A stretch of 45,139 bases of DNA from JBBATK01 sp044228285 (GTDB lineage Bacteria; Bacteroidota; Ignavibacteria; Kapaibacteriales; NICIL-2): assembly GCA_044228285.1 (NCBI GenBank), contig JBGAVD010000012.1, positions 1 to 45,139 on the forward strand, in the 5' to 3' direction. The notes beneath the pieces are model-generated. The model was not told where the DNA came from, ran no database searches, and worked only from the letters and a program-made list of their open reading frames with translations. The position numbers were made by a program, and so were the translations under genes. Each line of letters starts with the position of its first letter. The stretch's first letter is position 1. Below, piece by piece: positions 37,186 to 44,834 of the stretch.

Positions 37186-37440
37186 ATGCCAGCAAGGAAG
37201 GATCGTTACTCTCGCACTGAACGCCAGGAATACAATCGACACTACTACCCTCACAATAGAGACAAGATACTAGTGTCAAGAAAGAACCCTATCTCTGTTC
37301 GCAGACGAAAAATCCAGCGCATTAGAAAGAAGTACGAGTCAATGATCGCAAATCTCTTGAATCAAATGGCTGTGGAGATAGCCAAGATCGACGAGGTTTC
37401 AAAACAACATGAGCAAAGAGAATCGCTAGAGCAAGCCTAA
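37186..37440 (+). CDS. Small basic, coiled-coil protein
   Basis: An 84-residue protein. The first about 50 residues are strongly basic with many Arg, Lys and Tyr (KDRYSRTERQEYNRHYYPHN), the rest a helix with coiled-coil spacing (IRKKYESMIANLLNQMAVEI). No family recognised. The composition suits a nucleic-acid-binding or scaffold-type protein. It is the first gene after the attachment site and is followed one base later by a possible 51-residue gene. Confidence 0.5.
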   Translation: MPARKDRYSRTERQEYNRHYYPHNRDKILVSRKNPISVRRRKIQRIRKKYESMIANLLNQMAVEIAKIDEVSKQHEQRESLEQA

Positions 37441-37441
37441 C

Positions 37442-37597
37442 GTGAAGGCAACTGGTATCTGGCATCAAAACACTCGCTCGGAAACCGTCTACCTACCACC
37501 TTACTTTCGCATCGCTCATTCGTTGCACAATGACAACCGTGATACAGGTGCGCATTTGCTGGGTACGGCTTGGGAAGTTTCATGTCACCACTCGTGA
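37442..37597 (+). CDS. Possible 51-residue protein, coupled to the upstream gene
   Basis: A GTG start one base after the upstream stop opens a frame of 51 residues (KATGIWHQNTRSETVYLPPY...) rich in His, Thr and aromatic residues. No signal peptide or membrane helix. Position and frame continuity suggest translational coupling, but its short length gives little statistical support. Confidence 0.3.
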   Translation: MKATGIWHQNTRSETVYLPPYFRIAHSLHNDNRDTGAHLLGTAWEVSCHHS

Positions 37598-37627
37598 ATC
37601 TTCCCAGCGCGCCTCACTATTCATACG

Positions 37628-38497
37628 ATGATTGTTTACTCGACAAGACTTGGACAGGATTCCCGAGACACTTTGAGAGATCAGCTACTGCTGGATTGCT
37701 CGCAGAGTCTCGCGCCTGTAGACTCGTTTGCAGAGTCGGACATGAGTAGCGTTGCAGCCACAACCGATGTGCCTTACGTCTCCGTGCTAGATGCTGCACC
37801 TTTGCAGGGTCTTGGAGAGATTGTCACTCGATGGAGCGGCGACTTAGGACAAACAGCGTACAATCCACACGCTTTTGAAACAGTCACCAATACTGACGTC
37901 TCTGCTGCCGTCGCTAAGTGTAGTAAGTCTGGTTTTGACGAAATCCTACGAGCTGCATGCATTTGCTCGTTTCTCGCCAACCGCGCAGTCATCAATGAAA
38001 ATCCTGTCAACCACCAATGGTTTACAGAAGATCAAGGCTATCAGCAACTGGACTTCGATAAAATCCTGCGCTACTACGTGCAGGTCGCCTCTACCGGCAC
38101 AGCGAAGACTCCTACAATTCCCTTCTATACTCAAGACCCAGAGAAGGTCATCATGACTCTTGCAAACTCGCTTAAGAGCAATTACAGCGAAGACTACATC
38201 CGCGTTGTGTTCTACTGGCTCTCGCGCACATGGACATCCATCGTGCATCCTGCAGTCATGGAACCAAGCGAGGCAAATCGAACTAATTCCAGCCAGGCAG
38301 CCAAGTCATACCTAGGAAACGCCAAAGCCATAGCGACTCAAGCACAAGACGATAGTGCGCAGGCCGATTGCATGCTCCTTGGTGTGGATTGGTGCCAGGT
38401 TGGGACGGTTCTCAAGTGGGTGGCAATAACTGCAGGCTTGGGATTCACTGCATACATCGTATGGCAAGCAAGCTCAGTATTCAAAGCAAAAGGTTAA
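37628..38497 (+). CDS. Hypothetical C-terminally membrane-anchored protein of the virus-like block
   Basis: A 289-residue protein. Residues 1-255 are soluble, with a conserved-looking helical region (FDEILRAACICSFLANRAVI, LDFDKILRYYVQVASTG, DYIRVVFYWLSRTWTSI). A single membrane helix lies at about residues 262-282 (VLKWVAITAGLGFTAYIVW) followed by a short basic tail. No known domain. A soluble domain with one C-terminal helix fits a membrane-linked minor capsid or vertex protein of a membrane-containing virus, but this is inferred only from position and topology. Confidence 0.6.
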   Translation: MIVYSTRLGQDSRDTLRDQLLLDCSQSLAPVDSFAESDMSSVAATTDVPYVSVLDAAPLQGLGEIVTRWSGDLGQTAYNPHAFETVTNTDVSAAVAKCSKSGFDEILRAACICSFLANRAVINENPVNHQWFTEDQGYQQLDFDKILRYYVQVASTGTAKTPTIPFYTQDPEKVIMTLANSLKSNYSEDYIRVVFYWLSRTWTSIVHPAVMEPSEANRTNSSQAAKSYLGNAKAIATQAQDDSAQADCMLLGVDWCQVGTVLKWVAITAGLGFTAYIVWQASSVFKAKG

Positions 38498-38519
38498 GAA
38501 ACATATCAAAAGACATCTC

Positions 38520-38792
38520 ATGACAAACGAAGAACTAAACAGTCAAAGCGAGCTGAACGAGTCAAGCAACTACGAAGTTTCAACGCTGCAACGCGAAACG
38601 GATTTAGTACGCGAAACTATCGAGTCCGCTAGTCAGTACCCTCAAGTGTCTGGAATCGGAACTGAGTTAGGGAATCTGCACGCCATGCGCGAGCAATGCG
38701 AAGCTGGTATATCACTTAGTACCGAGCAGCTAGCACACGTGGTCCTGGTAAAGTATGCGGCGGATGAGCTCACGAACAACTACTTGAACTAG
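38520..38792 (+). CDS. Hypothetical small acidic helical protein
   Basis: A 90-residue acidic protein without signal or membrane segment, mostly helical (VSTLQRETDLVRETIESASQ; ISLSTEQLAHVVLVKYAADE). No recognised family. It lies 22 bases after the membrane-anchored protein and 84 bases before the next gene, all in one direction. Confidence 0.5.
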   Translation: MTNEELNSQSELNESSNYEVSTLQRETDLVRETIESASQYPQVSGIGTELGNLHAMREQCEAGISLSTEQLAHVVLVKYAADELTNNYLN

Positions 38793-38876
38793 GCGGCAAT
38801 GCGCATTCTAGATGTTAGGTATTGAAACCTTCGTTGGAACAGCACCAGTTTTACAGCATGAAAGGCAGGGGTAGTC

Positions 38877-39227
38877 ATGGAGCAGATGCGATTACTTGGA
38901 CTTGATGACAGAATCGGATCAATTGATGTTGGCGCAATTGCTATCGATCAAATCGGCACGCTGATCAAGACTCTTCCACCTGACAAGTGGGGTGAGGCAG
39001 CTAAGTCTCTACCAGAAGGCTTTGTTACGGAGATCTGCAAGAAAGGTGTTGCATCGAAAGCTAGCACCATGCTCGTTGAATATGGTCCTAGCATTGGTGT
39101 TGGTATTGTCGTTGGAGCAGGTGTTGCTTCTTTCTCAAAGAATACTCTCGCAGCAATTACCTGTGGTGCTGGTGCAAGTCTTGCGTTCTACCTTCTTAGC
39201 TCTAAAGGCGACACCGCCAATGCTTAA
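38877..39227 (+). CDS. Small membrane protein of the virus-like block
   Basis: A 116-residue protein. The first about 65 residues are soluble and amphipathic. Residues about 68-108 form one or two Gly/Ala-rich membrane helices (YGPSIGVGIVVGAGVASFS; AAITCGAGASLAFYLLSS). The ribosome-binding site GGCAGGGG lies just before the start. Its last codons overlap the start of the protease gene by eight bases, which couples their translation. Comparable small glycine-rich membrane proteins are common in membrane-containing phages, but no homologue is claimed. Confidence 0.55.
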   Translation: MEQMRLLGLDDRIGSIDVGAIAIDQIGTLIKTLPPDKWGEAAKSLPEGFVTEICKKGVASKASTMLVEYGPSIGVGIVVGAGVASFSKNTLAAITCGAGASLAFYLLSSKGDTANA

Positions 39228-39765
39228 AGGTGAGCTAAAGGCCAGAACAGCAAGCGGTCAAAAGCTCTGGGACTTTGGCGCGCTCCCCTCTGGTGATGAA
39301 GGTGTTAGGCTGACAATTCAGCTCATGAGTCAGTATGCCAGGCGAGACGCCAGCGACGCGCACATACGAAGGCTCGCGCGAAGCTTTGACAAGGTGAAGA
39401 CCGATCGCTCGCGGTCCATGGCTGCCTTCAACTGGATAGTGAGCAATGTGAAGTACACAAGTGACGGACACGATGAGTACGTGAGAAGCCCGCGCCACAC
39501 GATCACCACAGACTTTGAAGGTGATTGTGATGACCTGGCAACGCTCTTTGCCTCATTGGCACTTGCTATGGGGTATGAGGTATGGTTTAAGGTGATTGCA
39601 TGGAGGCCAGAAAACGCTCCAACAAACCCCTTCACCCATGTTTACAACCTGGTTTTGATCCGCGATGAGAACCTCGTTGTGCCTGTAGATGCCGTTATGC
39701 AAAGCCAAGGTTTTGCCAATGAAAAAACGCCCGTGTTACGATCAAGAATTTATGCAGTGAAGTAA
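39220..39765 (+). CDS. Transglutaminase-like cysteine protease
   Basis: A 181-residue protein. The start at 39220 overlaps the previous stop by eight bases; the longer frame to 38992 runs through the upstream gene and is rejected. The transglutaminase-like core is clear: RSMAAFNWIVSNVKYTSDG, then Cys103 in EGDCDDLATLFASLALAMGY, His140 in THVYNLVL and Asp157 in VPVDAV. This Cys-His-Asp triad is the catalytic set of the transglutaminase-like/NlpC-related superfamily, which includes proteases and cell-wall amidases. In a capsid operon it could process coat proteins or open the host wall. Enzyme class is well supported, substrate unknown. Confidence 0.7.
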   Translation: MLKGELKARTASGQKLWDFGALPSGDEGVRLTIQLMSQYARRDASDAHIRRLARSFDKVKTDRSRSMAAFNWIVSNVKYTSDGHDEYVRSPRHTITTDFEGDCDDLATLFASLALAMGYEVWFKVIAWRPENAPTNPFTHVYNLVLIRDENLVVPVDAVMQSQGFANEKTPVLRSRIYAVK

Positions 39766-39768
39766 GTC

Positions 39769-41190
39769 GTGAACAAGCTACAAGGACATAACGCAAGCTC
39801 GGTCGTATCGCACTTCTCTGCGATGCGCGACGTGCGCGTTGCGGCCGACATTGCTGGTGGTCGCTTCAAAGGTGATCACCGCTTTGTTGGCAGTGAGTTT
39901 GGCATTCTAGAAGATTACGAGATCTTTGGCTCAGCCATCGGCGTGCCCGCTGCCAGTGGTCACTCGATGTACGGCGTGTTCAGTGATGCAAACGGCAATA
40001 CGATTCTTGTAGCGCAAGAAAGCAGCCAGACCTGGACTGCACTTCGAGAAAAAGGCTTGCCAGGAGCAAACCCCATCGTCTTTCAAATCCCTCGCCTCTT
40101 TGGTGACGGACACGGAGAAATTGACGCGCTGACGCTTGCTGGAATCGGAGCGGAACTTGAAGGGCGCACGTCGTGGAAAGACATTCAAGAGCTACAAGAC
40201 CTGAATGCCGCATCTATAGCACGCATTGGACTCAAGGAGAACTTCAATGACGCACAAACTCTTCTTGAAGCGCTGGAGCGAATGGGTCACAAGTTCGATG
40301 CGACAGTTGTAGTACTACTCTCTGGTAGCCCGATAACGTTTGGATCTATCGTTAAGCCCTTTGCAAAGCTCATCATCTCTGCAGCATCCAGCGCGCTTGC
40401 AATGGTAGGAATTCCGCCAGAGATTAGCTCTCTGCTCGTGAGCTTGGTGGACTCTGCATTCAATGGCGATCCAATAAGCGTGGACTCGCTTGTCAAGGCA
40501 GCTCAGATTATCACCCCTGCCTCTCTGCGTGGATACTTGGACGATGGTATCAAGTTGGTTTCAAACATACAGTCTGGCAACTATCACGACGCGGCTGCAG
40601 TTCTTGGGCTAAACCCTGGACCAGAACTTCGCAAACTCATTGCTAGTCTCGAGCAAGGTGACTTAGTGCAGACGATTGTCAAATCTGCAAAGCAGTACAC
40701 ACCCCTTGTTGGCACGGTGACGAACGCTCTAAACGCAGACGTGATGCACAAGTTCTTCTCGAACGTCACGACTAAGACAATTTCGAATGCCATCATTGAT
40801 GCTGGTTCGACGACAGGTGTGACCCACATGCTGCACTTGTACTCATCACTTACCGACGCAACGACAATTGGCGCTATAACGGGGGCAGACGGCGTTGTGG
40901 AATCGGTGATGAAGAATACACGTGACATCACCTCACCAGAGATTCTGCGTGGATTTGCAAATCTGCTCAATGGCCGCGCTATTGGAGTAGACACCTTTGA
41001 CGCCCTGCTGCTCAAAGGCTTAAAGAGCAAAGCAAACGCTCTGGCAATCGAGGGTAAGCGCCTTGTGATGCCAATTGCAATTCCACTCGAGAAGCGCTTG
41101 ACGATGGCACAGAACATTGCAAGTGATGTCGGCGTTGCGGTGGTGGCGCGTGAAGGAAACATTGTCGCACGTTATGGAGGATTCTTGTAA
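39769..41190 (+). CDS. Large hypothetical protein of the virus-like block
   Basis: A 473-residue protein beginning with GTG three bases after the protease stop. The N-terminal about 130 residues are beta-rich (YEIFGSAIGVPAASGHSMYG, VFSDANGNTILVAQESSQTW), the rest mainly helical with long amphipathic stretches (AKLIISAASSALAMVGIPPE) and a short C-terminal beta segment (VGVAVVAREGNIVARYGGFL). No family recognised. It might be a minor virion protein or a host-recognition or membrane-penetration factor. Its stop overlaps the next start (TAATG). Confidence 0.55.
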   Translation: MNKLQGHNASSVVSHFSAMRDVRVAADIAGGRFKGDHRFVGSEFGILEDYEIFGSAIGVPAASGHSMYGVFSDANGNTILVAQESSQTWTALREKGLPGANPIVFQIPRLFGDGHGEIDALTLAGIGAELEGRTSWKDIQELQDLNAASIARIGLKENFNDAQTLLEALERMGHKFDATVVVLLSGSPITFGSIVKPFAKLIISAASSALAMVGIPPEISSLLVSLVDSAFNGDPISVDSLVKAAQIITPASLRGYLDDGIKLVSNIQSGNYHDAAAVLGLNPGPELRKLIASLEQGDLVQTIVKSAKQYTPLVGTVTNALNADVMHKFFSNVTTKTISNAIIDAGSTTGVTHMLHLYSSLTDATTIGAITGADGVVESVMKNTRDITSPEILRGFANLLNGRAIGVDTFDALLLKGLKSKANALAIEGKRLVMPIAIPLEKRLTMAQNIASDVGVAVVAREGNIVARYGGFL

Positions 41191-42182
41191 TGCCTCTATC
41201 CGTGCGATGTAAAAGCAAGTCACAGGCTCAGAACACGCCATTCTGGCCACAATCGCTGCCCTGCCAAGGTTTCTTGCCGCTCTTCAACCAGCAACGAGGC
41301 AGCCAACAACCAGGCTTGGTGCAAGCAGCGCCGCAAACGCAAAGCATTCCATGCTCCGCGCCGATCATTGTGCAAGCGCCTGCACCTGCTGCGCCTATCG
41401 TGATTCAGTCTCCGCCAATGTTCATACCTGCGTGGCCTGCGCAGAGCGCTGACTGTGCTCAAAAGACTCCTGCACGAGCCGAACAAAACTCTAACGGCAC
41501 GCGTCAACAAACTCAAGGTGGCAATATGCCCGTACTATCAAGCAACGAGCAGGAACTTCCAGACAACGCCAATCAAAGTGATGACTTTGGTAGGTCAACT
41601 TCAGCACCAGCCGAAGGACAGCGCAGAAGTAGTACGAACTCAAACTTAAACGCAAACTCGAACGCAGCTGCGCCGCCGATCATCATCAACATTCACAACT
41701 CGCAAGACACTGACAGTAATAACCGTAGTCTCTTTGCGCCGAACGTACATGATGAGTCGTCAAGGGATACAAGACTGAACATTGCTTCTCGTGCTCGTAG
41801 TAAGTCAGCTTCGCCAGCTCAAACGCATAGCGCGGAGGATTCTGATATCTCGCCAGTTCCAGTAGTGAAAACGCCGATTCCAGAAACTTCGCCAGGTGCG
41901 AGTCTGGAACCAGTAGGTGCGAGTAATTCTCATAACTCAGAGATCCTCTTAGCACTTACTACTTCTACTGGGTCGCAAACTTCACAAGAACAGCCGAACG
42001 AGGCGAAGCCAGGAGAAACGTCACCTCGCTTCATGCTTGTAAGGCATGGCAGATTGGTTCACGTACGGCCAGTGAAAGCGACTGTCATTGAAGAAAGTAC
42101 TAGCATCAGACAAGCACAGACTCCGGCACGATCAGTGGCACGACAGAGCAAAACAATGTATCATTACGTAGGATGGAGTTAA
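41190..42182 (+). CDS. Pro/Gln/Ser-rich disordered protein
   Basis: A 330-residue protein translated from the overlapping TAATG. Residues about 30-100 are rich in Pro, Gln and Ala (IVQAPAPAAPIVIQSPPMF), the middle in Ser, Asn and Thr (NSNLNANSNAAAP), with a slightly more ordered end (SPRFMLVRHGRLVHVRPVKA). There is no signal peptide or membrane helix. Such long linkers occur in phage spike, fibre and scaffold proteins. No homology is claimed. Confidence 0.5.
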   Translation: MPLSVRCKSKSQAQNTPFWPQSLPCQGFLPLFNQQRGSQQPGLVQAAPQTQSIPCSAPIIVQAPAPAAPIVIQSPPMFIPAWPAQSADCAQKTPARAEQNSNGTRQQTQGGNMPVLSSNEQELPDNANQSDDFGRSTSAPAEGQRRSSTNSNLNANSNAAAPPIIINIHNSQDTDSNNRSLFAPNVHDESSRDTRLNIASRARSKSASPAQTHSAEDSDISPVPVVKTPIPETSPGASLEPVGASNSHNSEILLALTTSTGSQTSQEQPNEAKPGETSPRFMLVRHGRLVHVRPVKATVIEESTSIRQAQTPARSVARQSKTMYHYVGWS

Positions 42183-42186
42183 TACC

Positions 42187-42690
42187 ATGAGAATAGTTTA
42201 TCAAGCTGGTGCTCGCCCTGAGCGGCAAAGCACTGGTCTTTCTGGAGCGCCTGTGCGGCGTGTCGGACTTTCAAGTAGCGGCGAGGTCGTGTACGCTGAT
42301 GTTAGCGGTGACGTTGTACTTGCTGACGGCTCACTACTTACTGGCTCGTTTCGTGACGACATAACCTCCATCTGGTATGCTTCCACCAGTGGAAAGGCGA
42401 GACCATTGAGCGGTGTTGGTGGAGCTACAGGCAGTTCAGCGGTTGGTGGCACAAACTCCACTACTACCAGGAAGAAGTGTTGCAACTGCGTCACTAGCGA
42501 TGTCAATGAGAACTGGTACTTGACGGCTACAAAGCGCACCGCGCAAGATGTGCCCGTTCAAATCACCCGTCGCAAGACTGTGTGTCAAGACCCAAACTCA
42601 CAAGTGAAGATCGACTGCAATAGCCTCAAGTCTGCGGCAGGTCTTCAAGGACTTGGTTCGCTGGGCTGTGGATGCGAGTCGCGGATGTAA
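42187..42690 (+). CDS. Cys-containing 167-residue protein, paralogue A
   Basis: The N-terminal half has repeated short beta strands (RVGLSSSGEVVYADVSGDVV, LADGSLLTGSF). Residues about 96-165 hold a Cys-rich module: CCNCVTSDVNENWYLTATKR, QITRRKTVC, VKIDCNS, GLGSLGCGC. The next gene repeats the same module order (DV-E-WYL, then PV-TR, C-D, IDC, GLG-L), and both proteins have exactly 167 residues, so they are diverged duplicates. This one lacks a membrane helix. Function unknown; a paired spike or vertex component is possible. Confidence 0.55.
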   Translation: MRIVYQAGARPERQSTGLSGAPVRRVGLSSSGEVVYADVSGDVVLADGSLLTGSFRDDITSIWYASTSGKARPLSGVGGATGSSAVGGTNSTTTRKKCCNCVTSDVNENWYLTATKRTAQDVPVQITRRKTVCQDPNSQVKIDCNSLKSAAGLQGLGSLGCGCESRM

Positions 42691-42753
42691 CGTGAAATAG
42701 AGAACATTCGGCGCACATCTTTCTAAATGACAACTACAAAACGAGGATACATC

Positions 42754-43257
42754 ATGATTATCACCACAAGCCCACAACCGAAGCTGAGACAACAAGGATT
42801 CGCAGGATTCGCTGGCCTCAGAGATCCATTAGTCAGCGTTGGTGGCGCGAACTCCCCACTGCTTGGCACTCAAACTCAAACACCTACGGGCGCGCCATGC
42901 CCAGACTGTCCAACAGACTGCCAAGAAACAGACGTGCAGGAAACTTGGTATTTGTCACCGCAACAGGAATCACAGTCTGACAAGGCTATCCCTGTCACTC
43001 GAACTACGAAGACGTGTAACGACGATGCGCTCGAGATTGATTGTGACAATACCGCTACTAGTGGCATGAACGGTCTTGGAGCACTGTCAAACGCGAGCGA
43101 CTCCGGCATTCCAGAATCGACGGTCTTCGTTGCGGATTCACCGGCACCATGCAACGGTTCTGGAATGGGCATCACGGGTCTTATCCTTATCGTTCTTGGT
43201 GTTGCGACTGTCACTGCGCTTGCTACCAGTGCGTTGTCAAGTCCGCGTCGGCGTTAA
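42754..43257 (+). CDS. Cys-containing 167-residue protein, paralogue B, membrane-anchored
   Basis: The start at 42754 follows GAGG; an in-frame ATG 27 bases upstream lacks a good site. The Cys module (CPDCPTDCQETDVQETWYL, PVTRTTKTCNDDALEIDCDN, MNGLGAL) matches that of the preceding gene. In contrast to paralogue A, the C-terminus has a membrane helix (MGITGLILIVLGVATVTALA) and a basic tail (SSPRRR). One soluble and one anchored member of the same family suggests that they sit on two sides of one complex. Confidence 0.55.
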   Translation: MIITTSPQPKLRQQGFAGFAGLRDPLVSVGGANSPLLGTQTQTPTGAPCPDCPTDCQETDVQETWYLSPQQESQSDKAIPVTRTTKTCNDDALEIDCDNTATSGMNGLGALSNASDSGIPESTVFVADSPAPCNGSGMGITGLILIVLGVATVTALATSALSSPRRR

Positions 43258-43354
43258 CAGTGCGCTGTCAAAACGCAGCCGAACATCATCACTACGTTCA
43301 CCACAATAGATTTCACCACAACAGTATTCATCACATAACGAGGGAGTTTCACTC

Positions 43355-43918
43355 ATGAAATTCGACATCAAAGGCAATCTGAAGAAAAGCTTCACTCAAG
43401 AAGCACTCTTGCAAGATGGTCTGGCGGCACTGGCCGCTGTTTTCTACCGCATCGTTCCAAGTTTCTTTGGTATGAGCGGCATTCCTGCTCTGCTTGTTGG
43501 CGGGGGTATTCCGCTATTGATTGGTAAGCTCATGAACTGGCCAGGTGCCAGTCACGGCGCAATTGCCTGCACAACGGCGCACCTTATGCAGTACGCCGAG
43601 CCGCTCTTCAATGACCTAACGGGCAAGAGCTTTTGGGTTCTGGGTGCAAACGAAGGAGCGGTAAACACTGCATCGCCAGGCGGTGTACCACTTCAAGACA
43701 GAATGGGAAATGTCGTTAGACCAGCAGGTAATCTCTTTGCCTACAACCCAGATGAAGTCAGGCGATTGGCGCAAAGTCCGCTTCGCGACAACGTTGGCGA
43801 GGTCTTAGCAGCTCATTCGCAGAATGTTGTGTCACCTGGCGGGCGACTACTATCGAATCAAAGTCCGTTCGTTAGTCAGAACTCTGCAAGTCCATTTGCC
43901 GCTCAAAGCTTGTATTAG
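43355..43918 (+). CDS. Hypothetical hydrophobic protein of the virus-like block
   Basis: A 187-residue protein with a strong AGGGAG ribosome-binding site. Residues about 20-60 hold two hydrophobic helices (GLAALAAVFYRIVPSFFGM; IPALLVGGGIPLLIGKLM), followed by a helical, more polar region. The last about 60 residues are Ser/Asn/Pro-rich and look disordered. No family found. The form is compatible with an internal-membrane virion protein. Confidence 0.5.
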   Translation: MKFDIKGNLKKSFTQEALLQDGLAALAAVFYRIVPSFFGMSGIPALLVGGGIPLLIGKLMNWPGASHGAIACTTAHLMQYAEPLFNDLTGKSFWVLGANEGAVNTASPGGVPLQDRMGNVVRPAGNLFAYNPDEVRRLAQSPLRDNVGEVLAAHSQNVVSPGGRLLSNQSPFVSQNSASPFAAQSLY

Positions 43919-43923
43919 CTCTA

Positions 43924-43938
43924 GGTTAAGGCTTAACC
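43924..43938 (+). promoter_or_regulatory. Palindrome GGTTAAGGCTTAACC after the hydrophobic protein gene
   Basis: A perfect 7-bp inverted repeat around a single central base. It might be part of a terminator or an operator separating the upstream genes from the candidate coat genes. Confidence 0.35.
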
Positions 43939-43971
43939 CCTTAAACTGACATAGCCGAATTTTTAGTATGA

Positions 43972-44026
43972 GAGTAAGTCATTTGCTGCAACGAATGAGA
44001 AGAAAAAGACTTCTTCTCACTTACTC
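43972..44026 (+). promoter_or_regulatory. Two-tier hairpin before the candidate coat-protein gene
   Basis: Outer stem GAGTAAGT with ACTTACTC, inner stem GAGAAGAA with TTCTTCTC, and a 17-base bulge on the 5' side. It ends 11 bases before the start at 44038, close to where the ribosome would bind, so it could control translation or mRNA stability of the main structural genes. Confidence 0.4.
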
Positions 44027-44037
44027 CTCTAATCACA

Positions 44038-44715
44038 ATGGATACACTCCAGAAAGTGCAACAAGCGCAAACTGCTCTTGCGGCAAGCGGTGTAGAGTCA
44101 CTGGTCGCAGGCGCAATTGTCGCTCGCCAGCGTATAGGCTACGATACAGCCATTCACCCTGTGGGTACTGCGTTTGCTTCCACCAAGCTGTTCAGCAAGA
44201 ACAAAGGTCAGAAGCTACCACAGTCATTGCAGAATCTAGAGCTGCCAAGCTCTTTGCCAATTCAGATCAACGCGATCTGCGTGCAACCAGTTATCAAGTT
44301 CGTAGCAGGCGAAGTAGGTCAGTCTGTCAAGGAACAATGGTTCGCATGGCTGAACCTCACAAACGTTGAGGTGTTCAAGGGCGATACACCACTGTACCGC
44401 ATTCCACTCATTCACTGCCTGCCATACAATGTTGTGTATGACGCGGCAGGTGACGCGCTCACCTACTTCCACAAGGCAAACCCATTCACTGCTCTGCCAG
44501 AACCAGTGACACTCATGCCTGGTGATGACGGTGGTGTGAACCTCGTCAAGGCAGATGAGTATTCACTCACGACAGCCGCAAGCGCGGCAGGTAATCCCCA
44601 CCTGAATTCAGGTGCAGGTGGACTTTCCACTTCCATCATCACGACAGAAGGTCGCGCGTTCTACACCCGCGTGCTTCTTGCTTATCAAGATGCGAAGATG
44701 GCTAGCGTAGTCTAA
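44038..44715 (+). CDS. Candidate coat (capsid) protein of the virus-like block
   Basis: A 225-residue protein with no signal peptide or membrane helix. After a short helical start (VQQAQTALAASGVESLVAGA), a beta-rich body follows: SLPIQINAICVQPVIKFV, QWFAWLNLTNVEVFKGDTPL, YRIPLIHCLPYNVVYD, ALPEPVTLMPGDDGG, then a final helix (YTRVLLAYQDAKMA). The alternating-strand pattern and compact size are those of a single jelly-roll or similar coat protein, and the gene has its own structured leader and a beta-rich neighbour. This is a structural guess from sequence character. I do not recognise a homologue. Confidence 0.4.
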   Translation: MDTLQKVQQAQTALAASGVESLVAGAIVARQRIGYDTAIHPVGTAFASTKLFSKNKGQKLPQSLQNLELPSSLPIQINAICVQPVIKFVAGEVGQSVKEQWFAWLNLTNVEVFKGDTPLYRIPLIHCLPYNVVYDAAGDALTYFHKANPFTALPEPVTLMPGDDGGVNLVKADEYSLTTAASAAGNPHLNSGAGGLSTSIITTEGRAFYTRVLLAYQDAKMASVV

Positions 44716-44749
44716 GGTAAGATTCAATCACGCGCCACAAGCCATAGCC

Positions 44750-44776
44750 AGGTGGTCAGCTTCCACCTGATCACCT
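44750..44776 (+). promoter_or_regulatory. Hairpin between the two beta-rich genes
   Basis: AGGTGGTCAG and CTGATCACCT form a 10-bp stem (one G-T pair) with a seven-base loop. No T-run follows, so attenuation or mRNA processing is more likely than full termination. It would set the ratio of the two flanking products. Confidence 0.4.
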
Positions 44777-44834
44777 GCGCAATTGGCGAGGCAATCGGTG
44801 TGACGATGTCCTTCAATAACTGTGAGCAAAGACA

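Noticed and set aside
38992..39219. Longer version of the transglutaminase-like protein
   Set aside because: The added N-terminus lies in another frame of the small membrane protein gene and has no family similarity.
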